Assembly: GCA_963725315.1 (NCBI GenBank)
Contig: CAVRYA010000002.1
Coordinates: forward strand, 60,680-124,679
Direction of reading: 5' to 3'
Length of the DNA: 64,000 nucleotides
Source of the DNA: JBBRHQ01 sp963725315
GTDB taxonomy: Bacteria; Actinomycetota; Thermoleophilia; Solirubrobacterales; 70-9
Below the pieces are notes generated by a model that searched no databases, was not told the origin of the DNA, and worked only from the letters and a program-made list of their open reading frames with translations. Numbering within the stretch: the stretch's first letter is position 1; each line of letters opens with the position of its first letter. Below are positions 17,519 through 25,658 of the stretch, piece by piece. A program made the translations under genes and the position numbers.

Positions 17519-19099
17519 CTACGGAAGTGTGGCCCCCCGATTGCCCGCAGCCGCTGCTGCGGCGGCGCCCTGCGGGCGCCGGGCCAGGCCGGTGTGCGAG
17601 CCGCTCAGTGGGTGGCGGGCAAGCCAGGCGCGAACCGGGGCGAGGATGAGGCCCGCGATCAGCGCCGCCGCGCACCAGATCGCCATGCCGGCGAGGAATC
17701 CGGGACCGCTCAGGAGCGGCCAGAGGACCTCGGTGAGGGCAGCGCCGGCCGAGTCCTGCCAGCCGCGGGGCGGCTGCACCGAGGCTCCCAGCAGGAGATC
17801 GCGGCGCAGCACCACCTCAGCGAGGCTGATCCAGGCGAAGCCGGTTGCGGCGAGCACGACCCGGTCGCGCCAGCGGCCGGCCAGGGCTGCAACCGCGGGA
17901 AAGACGGGTGCGAGACCGAGAGCGCCGAGCGGCGCTGCTGCGGCCGGAACGATCAAGCCGCGTCCGCCGCCGCCGATCAGCAATGCCGGGGGCAGCGTGA
18001 CCAGGGCGAGCAGCAACGCCGCCCCGGGGCGGTCGGCGGCGAGCAGCCACCCGGCGAGGCCGAGGGCGGCGAGGAGAAAGCCGAGGCGGGGGCGCAGGAG
18101 CCAGGCTGCCGCCACCAGGGGGACCAGCAGGTAGCCCCACGGCGGCCCGGCTGGGCCGACCGAGATCATCGCGGCCGCGGTCAGGCCCGAAGCGACGGCG
18201 GCCGAGGCGACGTCGCCGACCTCGCAGCCCGCCATGCCCTTCCCGAAGGCCGCCAGCGGCGAGGAGAGATGCGGGGGCGGGAGCTGCCTCGAGTCATCGA
18301 GCTGTTCCAGGGAGGACTCGATTGCCGTCCCCAGCTCCTCGACGCTGGGGCGCAGATCGGGATCGGGCTCGAGCGAGGCGTCGATCGCCTCGACCACGGG
18401 CGGGGGCAGGTCGGGGCGGGTGCGGCCGAGGGAGGGGACCGGGGTACCGATCGATCGCGCGGTTGCGGTCGGCGTCGCCCGGCGGTGGGGGTTCTCGCCG
18501 CTCCAGCACTCATACAGGGTCAGGGCCAGGCCGTAGACGTCGGCGGCCGGTCCCGCCGGACTCCCGTCGGCCTGCTCCGGAGCCATGTAGGCGAGCGTGC
18601 CGACCACCGTCCCCGTGGCGGTCAGGCCGTCCGTGTCGAGGACCCGAGCGATCCCGAAGTCCATCAGCTTCGCCGGCGCGGACGCCGCGGGGACGAGCAC
18701 GTTCTGGGGCTTGATGTCGCGGTGGATCACGCCCCGCGAGTGGGCATGGTCGAGCGCCTCGCAGATGTCCGCGCCGACCTCCGCGACCTCCCGGTCGCAG
18801 AGCTGCCCCTCGCCGGAGAGCTCGTCAAGGGTGGCGCCGTCGACGAGCTCCGAGACCAGATAGGCGCGTCCCTCCTCCTCGCCCAGCTCGTAAAGGGTGA
18901 CGATGCCGCGGTGGTTGAGCCGGGCCGCAGCCTGCGCCTCGCGCAGCACCCGGCTCCCGGTACCGGCGCCCGCATCGATGACCTTGACCGCGACGTCGCG
19001 CTCGAGGCGGCTGTCCCAGGCGCGGTAGACGACGCCGAAGCCGCCGCTGCCGAGCCTCTGCTCGATCCGGAAACGGTTGAGTACCACTGAGCCCATCAC
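17519..19099 (-). CDS. Ser/Thr protein kinase with polytopic C-terminal membrane domain
   Basis: A 526-residue protein. The Hanks kinase domain occupies about residues 8-270: LGSGGFGVVYRA (16-27), Lys39, HRDIKPQN 126-133, DFG 147-149, MAPEQA. From about residue 300 onward come some eight hydrophobic helices (for example GYLLVPLVAAAWLL and LGFLLAALGLAGWLLAA), with no PASTA repeats or large extracellular domain. It starts the kinase-FhaA-FhaB-PstP-RodA-PbpA-PknB cluster in the position where mycobacteria have no kinase (their pknA lies beside pknB). A signal buried in the membrane is a plausible input, but this is inference. Confidence 0.82.
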   Translation of the reverse strand: MMGSVVLNRFRIEQRLGSGGFGVVYRAWDSRLERDVAVKVIDAGAGTGSRVLREAQAAARLNHRGIVTLYELGEEEGRAYLVSELVDGATLDELSGEGQLCDREVAEVGADICEALDHAHSRGVIHRDIKPQNVLVPAASAPAKLMDFGIARVLDTDGLTATGTVVGTLAYMAPEQADGSPAGPAADVYGLALTLYECWSGENPHRRATPTATARSIGTPVPSLGRTRPDLPPPVVEAIDASLEPDPDLRPSVEELGTAIESSLEQLDDSRQLPPPHLSSPLAAFGKGMAGCEVGDVASAAVASGLTAAAMISVGPAGPPWGYLLVPLVAAAWLLRPRLGFLLAALGLAGWLLAADRPGAALLLALVTLPPALLIGGGGRGLIVPAAAAPLGALGLAPVFPAVAALAGRWRDRVVLAATGFAWISLAEVVLRRDLLLGASVQPPRGWQDSAGAALTEVLWPLLSGPGFLAGMAIWCAAALIAGLILAPVRAWLARHPLSGSHTGLARRPQGAAAAAAAGNRGATLP

Positions 19100-19238
19100 G
19101 ACTGCTTCGACTTCGACGCCGGAGCCCGCAGGCCTGCCCGCAGGCGCAAGATTGACACCGATCGTCGGCGGTTCCCCGCGCCGGGTCCCCCGCAGCGTTC
19201 ATACTTGCCGCCGAGCCGTCTGCCCCCGGAGACTCTCC

Positions 19239-20318
19239 TTGGATCCATTCGACGAGGAATCCTCAGCTTCATCTACCAGCGAGCAGGCCCTGCCTCGGCG
19301 GTCGCCGCGGGAGCGCAGGCCGCGGAGACCGCGGCGACAGCAGGTGATGGCGAGACGGGGGATCGCGCTCGGTGCGGCCCTGATCGTCCTCATCCTGCTG
19401 GTGCTCGGGATCCGCGGCTGCCTCGACGCCCGCCACGACCGGGAGCTGACCGACTACGCCCGCGACGTCTCCCAGATCGTCGACGAGACCGCCAAGACCA
19501 GCAAGAGCTTCTTCGGCCGCCTCGAGGATCCCGGCACCGCTTCGGTGACCGACTTCGTCACCGAGACGAACGCCGACCGCAGCGCCATGGACGCCTACCT
19601 GACCCGGGTGGACAACCTCAGCGCCCCGGGCGACATGAGCAGCGCCCAGGACGCGCTCGAGCTTGTCTACCAGCTGCGGGCGACCGCCTTCTCGAAGATC
19701 GCCGACAAGATGAGCACCGCTCTCGGCGACGCAGGTCGCGAGCGCGCGGTCGGCAGCATCGCCAACCAGATGGAGACGCTGCTGGCCAGCGACGTCGTCT
19801 ACTCGCGTGTGGTCGAGCCGGAGATCAACGGTGTCCTCGCCGACCAGGGAATCGAGGGCTCCGACGTCCCCGGAAGCCTCTTCATCCCCGACGGCGACAC
19901 CAAGTGGCTGGAGACCAGCACGATCGACGACGCGCTGGGTCAGGTGAGCGGCGCCTCCGCCGCGGCCACGCCGGGGCTGCACGGCACCGGCCTGCTGGCC
20001 ACGAGCATCGGCGGCGTCACCCTGACCGAGGGCACCCCGGCCACGGTGACGAGCAGCGGGCCGCCGGCCGTCGACGTCCAGGTCCAGAACCAGGGCGACT
20101 CCGACGAGAGCGGCGTAACCGTCGGGGTATCGGTCGACGGAGGGGCGGCGACGACCGAGCAGATCAGCTCGATCGCCCCGGGTGAGACCCAGACCGCGAC
20201 GGTTCAGCTGCCGTCGACGCCGAAGGGCCAGGTGACCCTCGACGTCGAGGTCGACGCGGTCCCCGGCGAGCAGGTCACCGACAACAACAAGGCCTCCTAC
20301 ACGGTCACTTTCGGTTAG
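19239..20318 (+). CDS. Membrane-anchored protein with C-terminal CARDB-like domain
   Basis: About 359 residues from a TTG (LDPFDEESS). A short Arg-rich cytoplasmic segment precedes one transmembrane helix (IALGAALIVLILLVLGI). The extracytoplasmic part is helical through about residue 225 (repeated Asp/Glu/Leu, YARDVSQIVDETAKTSKSFF) and ends in an Ig-like CARDB-type domain (VQNQGDSDESGVTVGVSVDG, then VDAVPGEQVTDNNKASYTV). No catalytic motif is visible. It is divergent from the kinase gene and 7 nt before the DUF4446 gene, so the two are probably co-transcribed. Function unknown. Confidence 0.65.
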   Translation: MDPFDEESSASSTSEQALPRRSPRERRPRRPRRQQVMARRGIALGAALIVLILLVLGIRGCLDARHDRELTDYARDVSQIVDETAKTSKSFFGRLEDPGTASVTDFVTETNADRSAMDAYLTRVDNLSAPGDMSSAQDALELVYQLRATAFSKIADKMSTALGDAGRERAVGSIANQMETLLASDVVYSRVVEPEINGVLADQGIEGSDVPGSLFIPDGDTKWLETSTIDDALGQVSGASAAATPGLHGTGLLATSIGGVTLTEGTPATVTSSGPPAVDVQVQNQGDSDESGVTVGVSVDGGAATTEQISSIAPGETQTATVQLPSTPKGQVTLDVEVDAVPGEQVTDNNKASYTVTFG

Positions 20319-20325
20319 ATCGCGG

Positions 20326-20835
20326 GTGGGCGAGCTGACGACAGCGGCGGGTATCGTCGCCCTCGCCGCCGCCCTCCTCGCCCTCCTCGCCCTGGCGATC
20401 TGCATCGTGCTCAGCCGGCGGCTGCGCCGCTTCCGAGAGGCGCAGCAGGTGCTGCTCGGCGACTCGGGGGAGCGGGACCTGATCGCCCACGGGAGTGAGC
20501 TCGACAGCCGCCTCGCCGGGCTGGCGGGGGCGGTCCAGGAGGCGGTCGCGCTGCTCGAATCCCGTGACGCGGAGCTGGCGGCTGCGCTGCAGGGGGCAGT
20601 CAGCCACGTCGCCGTCGTCCGCTACGACGCGATGGGCGAGATGGCCGGGCGCCAGTCGAGCTCCGTCGCCCTGCTCGACTCCCGTCGCTGCGGCGTGGTC
20701 CTCTCCTCGATCCTGCATCGCGACCAGGCCCGCCTCTACGCGAAGGGGATCGTCGACGGGGTCCCGGAGATGGACCTCTCACCAGAGGAGCAGGAGGCGG
20801 TGAGCTCGGCCCTCGGCCAGGGCGGCGCCGAGTGA
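20326..20835 (+). CDS. DUF4446 family membrane protein
   Basis: A 169-residue protein with one N-terminal membrane helix (AAALLALLALAICIVL) and a cytoplasmic coiled segment. A conserved C-terminal domain follows (VVRYDAMGEMAGRQSSSVALLD, GVVLSSILHRDQARLYAKGI, LSPEEQEAV), which is the pattern of DUF4446 proteins of Gram-positives. GTG start; its stop overlaps the pheA GTG (GTGA). The family has no established function. Confidence 0.75.
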   Translation: MGELTTAAGIVALAAALLALLALAICIVLSRRLRRFREAQQVLLGDSGERDLIAHGSELDSRLAGLAGAVQEAVALLESRDAELAAALQGAVSHVAVVRYDAMGEMAGRQSSSVALLDSRRCGVVLSSILHRDQARLYAKGIVDGVPEMDLSPEEQEAVSSALGQGGAE

Positions 20836-21698
20836 CGCCCCCGGGAGTGAAGCGGATCGCCTACCTGGGGCCCGAGGGCACCTTCACCGAGGTCGCGCTG
20901 CGGGCGGCGCTCGGCGAGGGTGAGGAGTTCGAGCGGCTGCGTACCGCCACGGTGCACGAAGCGATCCTTGCGGTCCAGGACGGAGCGGCAGATCGGGCCC
21001 TGGTCCCATTCGAGAACTCGATCGAAGGATCGGTGCGGCCGACCCTGGACGCGCTGGCCCTCGAGGCCAAGGGGGTGACGATCGTCGGCGAGTACGACCA
21101 CCTCGTCAGCCCCAGCCTGATCGTCCGTGAGCCGCTGGAACCAGGCCAGGTCGAGGCCGTGCTCTCCCATCCGCAGGCCCTGGCCCAATGCGCCCGGTTC
21201 CTGCGCGAACAGCTGCCCCGGGCCGAGGCGAGGGCAGTCGGCAGCACCGCCGAGGCGGTCCGTCTCGTCGGCGCAACCGATCGGCCCTGGGCGGCGCTGG
21301 CCGCGGCCTCCGCCGCCGCCCTCTACGGCTGCGTCGTCCTGCGGGAGGACGTCGCCGACGAGGCGGACAACGTCACCCGCTTCGTCTGGCTGGCCCCGGA
21401 GGGCAGCGAGACGTCCGGCGAGGGGCCGTGGAAGACCAGCCTCGTCTTCTCCGAGCTCGGGGAGGACCACCCGGGAGCGCTGGTCGACGCGCTGGTCGAG
21501 TTCTCGGGGCGGGAGATCAACCTGACCCGGATCGAGTCGAGACCGCTCCGCCAGGGGGGACTCGGTCGCTACATGTTCTTCTGTGACCTGGAGGGCGCGA
21601 TCTCCGACCCGGCGGTCGCCGAAGCGGTCGAGGGGCTGCGGGCGAAGGCCGAGTCGGTGCGAGTGCTCGGCTCCTATCCCGTGCGGGCCACCCTCTAG
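20832..21698 (+). CDS. pheA: Prephenate dehydratase
   Basis: Converts prephenate to phenylpyruvate for phenylalanine synthesis. A 288-residue, single-function enzyme: the catalytic domain (residues 7-185) has YLGPEGTFTEVAL, ALVPFENSIEGSV, SHPQALAQC and the conserved Thr region ADNVTRFVWL; an ACT regulatory domain follows (ELGEDHPGALVDALVEF with the ESRP segment IESRPLRQGGLGRYMFF), so feedback inhibition by phenylalanine is expected. No chorismate mutase domain is fused. GTG start in a 4-nt overlap with the DUF4446 gene. Confidence 0.92.
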   Translation: MTPPGVKRIAYLGPEGTFTEVALRAALGEGEEFERLRTATVHEAILAVQDGAADRALVPFENSIEGSVRPTLDALALEAKGVTIVGEYDHLVSPSLIVREPLEPGQVEAVLSHPQALAQCARFLREQLPRAEARAVGSTAEAVRLVGATDRPWAALAAASAAALYGCVVLREDVADEADNVTRFVWLAPEGSETSGEGPWKTSLVFSELGEDHPGALVDALVEFSGREINLTRIESRPLRQGGLGRYMFFCDLEGAISDPAVAEAVEGLRAKAESVRVLGSYPVRATL

Positions 21699-21711
21699 AA
21701 TCGCCCGCGAG

Positions 21712-22311
21712 ATGGCTAAGAGTCGCGCCTCCTCCGCAGGAGCGAGGGCCGCGAAGTCGGGCCCCTCCACAGCAGACGCGACGGCAGGGGCAGGGCTGCG
21801 GTCCAGTGCCCGGGTGCTCGTCCTCAACGCGACGTATGAGCCGATCAACGTCTGTACGGTGCGCCGGGCGGCGGTCCTGGTGCTGAAGGAGAAGGCCGAG
21901 GTGCTCGAGCGCGGGAAGCACGCCCTGCGCTCCGAGCGGCTGATCATGGAGCGCCCGATCGTGATCCGCCTGGTCAGCTTCGTCCGCATACCCCGCGACG
22001 CCCATCGCCGCAAGATCACCCGCAAGGCCGTGCTGGCCCGCGACTCCTGGACCTGTCAGTACTGCGGGTCGCGGAAGCCCGGGCTGACCGTCGATCACGT
22101 CATCCCCCGGAGCCGCGGAGGCAAGTCGGTCTGGGAGAACATCGTCGCCTCCTGCGCATCGTGCAACCGCCGCAAGGGGAACCGCCTGCCGCGGGAGATC
22201 CAGATGCATCCGGCCAGCCGGCCCTCGGCGCCCGGGCCGACGGTGTTCATCCGCATCGCCAGCCCCACGATCCCCAGGGCATGGCGACAGTACCTGCCGG
22301 CCATGGCATGA
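21712..22311 (+). CDS. HNH endonuclease
   Basis: A 199-residue protein. After a basic, low-complexity N-terminus comes VLVLNATYEPINVCTVRRA, an N-terminal segment shared by a widespread family of actinobacterial and cyanobacterial HNH proteins. The C-terminal HNH domain has CQYCGSRKPGLTVDHVIPRS, then SCASCNRRKGNRL, with two CxxC zinc pairs and the Asp-His catalytic pair. It stands alone, with no methyltransferase or phage gene nearby, so it looks like the housekeeping-type HNH protein rather than a restriction enzyme. A TAGAAT hexamer overlapping the pheA stop lies 10 nt upstream of the ATG. Confidence 0.82.
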   Translation: MAKSRASSAGARAAKSGPSTADATAGAGLRSSARVLVLNATYEPINVCTVRRAAVLVLKEKAEVLERGKHALRSERLIMERPIVIRLVSFVRIPRDAHRRKITRKAVLARDSWTCQYCGSRKPGLTVDHVIPRSRGGKSVWENIVASCASCNRRKGNRLPREIQMHPASRPSAPGPTVFIRIASPTIPRAWRQYLPAMA

Positions 22312-22877
22312 GAGTCGGCAGGCGGTCCCTCGTCGCCGTGCTGGCCGGTCTGGCCTGCCTCGCCGCCCCGGCATCCGCCGAGGTGTTCAGCTACCCGAAC
22401 CCCGCGAATCCCACCATCCGGGTGCCGACAACGATCGGGGGAATCCACATCGGGGAGCAGCTCGGCTCGGCGCGAAGAGCCTGGGGAATCGGCCGCGGGC
22501 GCTGCCGGGTCAACGTCTCCGGCAACACCGTCTGCACGTACGGCAATGACCGCGAGGAGGGTCGCGGGGTCGCCTACTTCGCGGCCGAGGGCTCGAGCCC
22601 CTCGAGCCGGGTCTACCTGGTGACGATCGCGGTGGGATTGAGGCTCGGGGTCGTGCCCGTCTACAAGGGTCCCCTGATGCGGATCAGGACCAAGCACGGC
22701 ATCGGGCTTGGCTCGCGAGCCCGGCGCCTGCGACGCGCCTACCGGCGGCTGAGGAGGAACTCGACCGGCTTCTCCCTGCGGCACGGGAAGGTCGAGATGC
22801 AGTTCGACACCTTCAACAGCACCGACGGCCACACGGTGACCACGATCGAAGCCTCCCGCCTGGGCAACTTCGGATAA
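22308..22877 (+). CDS. Secreted protein of unknown function
   Basis: A 189-residue protein with a clear signal peptide (RRSLVAVLAGLACLAAPASA, cleavage expected after ASA). The mature part begins EVFSYPNPANPTIRVP and contains two cysteines (about 63 and 73) that could form a disulphide, GGIHIGEQL and a basic C-terminal half. No family was recognised. The ATG overlaps the HNH stop (ATGA). The gene is followed by a strong hairpin. Confidence 0.6.
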   Translation: MRVGRRSLVAVLAGLACLAAPASAEVFSYPNPANPTIRVPTTIGGIHIGEQLGSARRAWGIGRGRCRVNVSGNTVCTYGNDREEGRGVAYFAAEGSSPSSRVYLVTIAVGLRLGVVPVYKGPLMRIRTKHGIGLGSRARRLRRAYRRLRRNSTGFSLRHGKVEMQFDTFNSTDGHTVTTIEASRLGNFG

Positions 22878-22879
22878 GC

Positions 22880-22907
22880 GCGAGGGCCGCCCGAAGGCGG
22901 CCCTCGC
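22880..22907. terminator. Perfect 12-bp hairpin between convergent genes
   Basis: GCGAGGGCCGCC and GGCGGCCCTCGC pair perfectly around a CGAA loop, starting 2 nt after the stop at 22875-22877. There is no T-tract, as is common in high-G+C actinobacteria. It lies between the plus-strand secreted protein gene and the end of minus-strand gyrA transcription, so it could stop either direction. Confidence 0.65.
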
Positions 22908-23017
22908 AGGTGCGTCGGGAAGCGAGACGGAAGGGTTCAACAACCGGTAGGGACAAGGTCCGGTCCCCGACTCGCCGGTGCCCGGGTGAAATTCCGCCGG
23001 GCGGCACGCACGGCCTC

Positions 23018-23062
23018 CTAGCGGCCCTGCACCTCCAGAGTCCCCGCAAGCATGTCAATCAA
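23018..23062 (-). other. 14-codon reading frame with an exceptionally long Shine-Dalgarno
   Basis: Downstream of gyrA on the same strand, TTG ATT GAC ATG begins a frame reading LIDMLAGTLEVQGR and then TAG. The leader at 23082-23067 is AGAAAGGAGGTGGTCC, which can pair with all 16 bases of the common 16S rRNA 3' tail (one G-U pair). An upstream GGATCACC (23092-23085) can fold onto GGTGGTCC (23074-23067) and hide part of it. This might be a leader peptide or a small regulatory RNA; no target gene follows on this strand within the stretch to the hairpin at 22880. No recognised family. Confidence 0.35.
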
Positions 23063-23108
23063 GTTAGGACCACCTCCTTTCTCTGGTGATCCGATTCAAG
23101 CACACTCC

Positions 23109-25658
23109 TCAGTCGGCCACCGGAGGCGCCTCGGCCTCGGGCGCGGCGCCGTTGCCCGACGAGGGCGCCTCGGACTCGACCACCAGAGCCACAGCGCTGA
23201 CCCGGTCGTCCTCCTTGATGTTCATCACCTTGACCCCCTGGGTGGGGCGGCCCATCTGCGAGATGCCGCTGACGGAGGTTCGCTGAACCATCCCGTTCTG
23301 GGAGATGAACAGCAGCTCCTGGTGCTCGCGCACGATCAGGGCTCCGGCCAGCCCCCCCTTCTTCTCGGTCAGCTTCGCGGTCAGCACGCCCTTGGTGCCG
23401 CGGCCCTTGACCGGGTACTCGGAGACCGGGGTGCGCTTGCCGTAGCCGTTCTCGGTGACCACGAACAGCTCCGTGTCGTCGCGGGCGATGTCCATCGCCA
23501 GGACCCGGTTGCCCTTGGCGGAAACGTTCATGCCCTTGATGCCGCTGGTTGAGCGGCCCATCGGCCGCACCAGCTTCTCCGCGAAGCGCGAGGCGTGACC
23601 GGAGTGGGAGACCATGAGGATGTCGTCGCGGCCCGAGGTGAGGCGGACCTGGACCAGCTCGTCGCCGTCGCGGACCTTGATCGCGATGATCCCGTCCGCC
23701 TTGATCGGCGTGTTGTACGCGCCGAACTCGGTCTTCTTGATCTGTCCCTTGGCGGTGGCGAAGACGAGGAACTCGTTCTCCTTGAAGTCGCGAGTCGGGA
23801 TCACCGCCATCACCTTCTCGCCCTCGCGCAGCGGCAGCAGGTTGACCAGGGCGCTGCCCTTGGCCGTGCGCGAGCCTTCCGGCAGCTCGTAGACCTTGAG
23901 CCGGTAGACCTTGCCGCGGTTGGTGAAGAAGAGCAGGAAGTCGTGGGTCGAGCAGATGTGGAGGTGCTGGATGTAGTCGTCCTCCTTCATGTTCATCCCC
24001 ATCACCCCGATCCCGCCCCTGTGCTGCTGGCGGTAGGTGGCGAGCGGCAGCCGCTTGACGTAGCCCGAGGCGGTCAGCGAGATCACCATCTGCTGCTCGG
24101 CGATCATGTCCTCGACGTCGATGTCGCCGCCGAAATGCTGCAGCTCGGTGCGGCGCTCGTCGCCGTAGGAGCCGACCAGCTCGACCAGCTCCTCCTTGAC
24201 GAGGCCGAAGATCCTCGACTCGTCGCCGAGGATCGCCCGCAGCTCGCCGATCCGCTCGATCAGGTCGGCGTGCTCGGCCCGGACCTTGTCCGACTCGAGC
24301 GCGGTGAGGCGCTGCAGGCGCATGTCGAGGATCGCCTGCGCCTGCTCGCGGGAGAGCTCGAACTCGGAGATCAGACCCTCGCGTGCGGCGTCGGGGTCCG
24401 GCGAGGAGCGGATCAGCTTGATCACCGCGTCGAGGTTGTCGAGCGCGACCAGCAACCCCTCGAGGATGTGGGCGCGGGCCTCGGCGCGCCGCAGCTCGTA
24501 CTGGGTGCGGCGGGTGACGACCTCGCGCTGGTGATCGACGTAGTGACGGATCAGGTCGCGCAACCCGAGCGTCTTCGGGACGCCGTCGACTAGGGCCACC
24601 ATGTTGACCCCGAAGCTGGTCTGCATCGAGGTCCGCTTGTAGAGGTTGGTGAGAACGACGTTGGGGACGGCGCCCCGCTTCAGCTCGATCACGATCCGCA
24701 TCCCCGAGCGGTCGGACTCATCGCGCAGGTCGGAGATCCCTTCGAGCTTCTTCTCGCGCACCAGGTCGGCGATCTTGGTGATCAACCCCGAGTCACCGCC
24801 CTTCTTGACCATGAACGGGAGCTCGGTGACGATCACCGCCTCCTTGCCCCCCTTGAGCGGCTCGATGTGGGCGCGGGCGCGGACCTTGATGCTGCCCCTG
24901 CCCGAGTCATAGGCCTCGCGGACGCCGGCGGGATCGAGGATTCCCCCGCCGGGGAAGTCGGGGGCCTTGACATGCGCCATCAGCCCGGCGAGGTCGATCT
25001 CGGGATCCTCGATGTAGGCGGTCACGGCGTTGACCGTCTCGCGCAGGTTGTGCGGGGGGATGTTGGTCGCCATCCCGACCGCGATCCCCGAGGCGCCGTT
25101 GACCAGCAGGTTGGGGAATCGCGCCGGCAGGATCGAGGGCTCGCGCTGGGACTCGTCGTAGTTCGGCCCGAAGTCGACCGTGTCGGCGTCGATGTCGCGC
25201 AGCATCTCGGTGGCGAGCCGGCCGAGTCGGGCCTCGGTGTAGCGCATCGCGGCAGCCGGGTCGTCGTCGATCGAGCCGAAGTTGCCCTGCCCGTCGACGA
25301 GCGGGTAGCGCAGGGAGAACTCCTGCGCCATCCGCACCAGGGTGTCGTAGATCGCCGAGTCGCCGTGGGGGTGGTACTTGCCCATCACCTCGCCGACGAT
25401 GAAGGCGCATTTGCGGTAGGGGCGGGTCGGCTGCAGACCGAGGTCGTGCATCGCGTAGAGCACCCGGCGGTGGACGGGCTTGAGGCCGTCGCGGACGTCC
25501 GGAAGCGCCCGCCCCACGATCACGCTCATCGCGTAATCGATGTAGGAGCTGCGCATCTCCTTCTCGAGCTCGCGCTCCTCGATCCGCCCGGTGAGTGCCT
25601 CCAGCGCCATCAGCCCGCCACCCGCAGGCCCGATGCCCGATGCCCGATTCCTAGACAT
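23109..25658 (-). CDS. gyrA: DNA gyrase subunit A
   Basis: Breaks and rejoins DNA in the type II topoisomerase that introduces negative supercoils. 849 residues. The winged-helix region DGLKPVHRRVLYAMHDLGL, the catalytic Tyr140 in AAMRYTEARL and the quinolone-pocket Ser101 in HPHGDSAIYD are present, followed by the tower/coiled-coil region and a C-terminal beta-pinwheel containing several GYGKRTPVSEY-like blades. The acidic C-terminal tail is short. The ATG at 25658 overlaps the gyrB stop by 8 nt and has AAGGAGG 12 nt upstream; the alternative Met at residue 17 lacks a Shine-Dalgarno. Confidence 0.96.
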   Translation of the reverse strand: MSRNRASGIGPAGGGLMALEALTGRIEERELEKEMRSSYIDYAMSVIVGRALPDVRDGLKPVHRRVLYAMHDLGLQPTRPYRKCAFIVGEVMGKYHPHGDSAIYDTLVRMAQEFSLRYPLVDGQGNFGSIDDDPAAAMRYTEARLGRLATEMLRDIDADTVDFGPNYDESQREPSILPARFPNLLVNGASGIAVGMATNIPPHNLRETVNAVTAYIEDPEIDLAGLMAHVKAPDFPGGGILDPAGVREAYDSGRGSIKVRARAHIEPLKGGKEAVIVTELPFMVKKGGDSGLITKIADLVREKKLEGISDLRDESDRSGMRIVIELKRGAVPNVVLTNLYKRTSMQTSFGVNMVALVDGVPKTLGLRDLIRHYVDHQREVVTRRTQYELRRAEARAHILEGLLVALDNLDAVIKLIRSSPDPDAAREGLISEFELSREQAQAILDMRLQRLTALESDKVRAEHADLIERIGELRAILGDESRIFGLVKEELVELVGSYGDERRTELQHFGGDIDVEDMIAEQQMVISLTASGYVKRLPLATYRQQHRGGIGVMGMNMKEDDYIQHLHICSTHDFLLFFTNRGKVYRLKVYELPEGSRTAKGSALVNLLPLREGEKVMAVIPTRDFKENEFLVFATAKGQIKKTEFGAYNTPIKADGIIAIKVRDGDELVQVRLTSGRDDILMVSHSGHASRFAEKLVRPMGRSTSGIKGMNVSAKGNRVLAMDIARDDTELFVVTENGYGKRTPVSEYPVKGRGTKGVLTAKLTEKKGGLAGALIVREHQELLFISQNGMVQRTSVSGISQMGRPTQGVKVMNIKEDDRVSAVALVVESEAPSSGNGAAPEAEAPPVAD

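Noticed and set aside
23067..23082. Plus strand reads GGACCACCTCCTTTCT, like the 3' end of 16S rRNA
   Set aside because: No 16S helix or body precedes it and one base differs; it is better read as the complement of a long Shine-Dalgarno on the minus strand.
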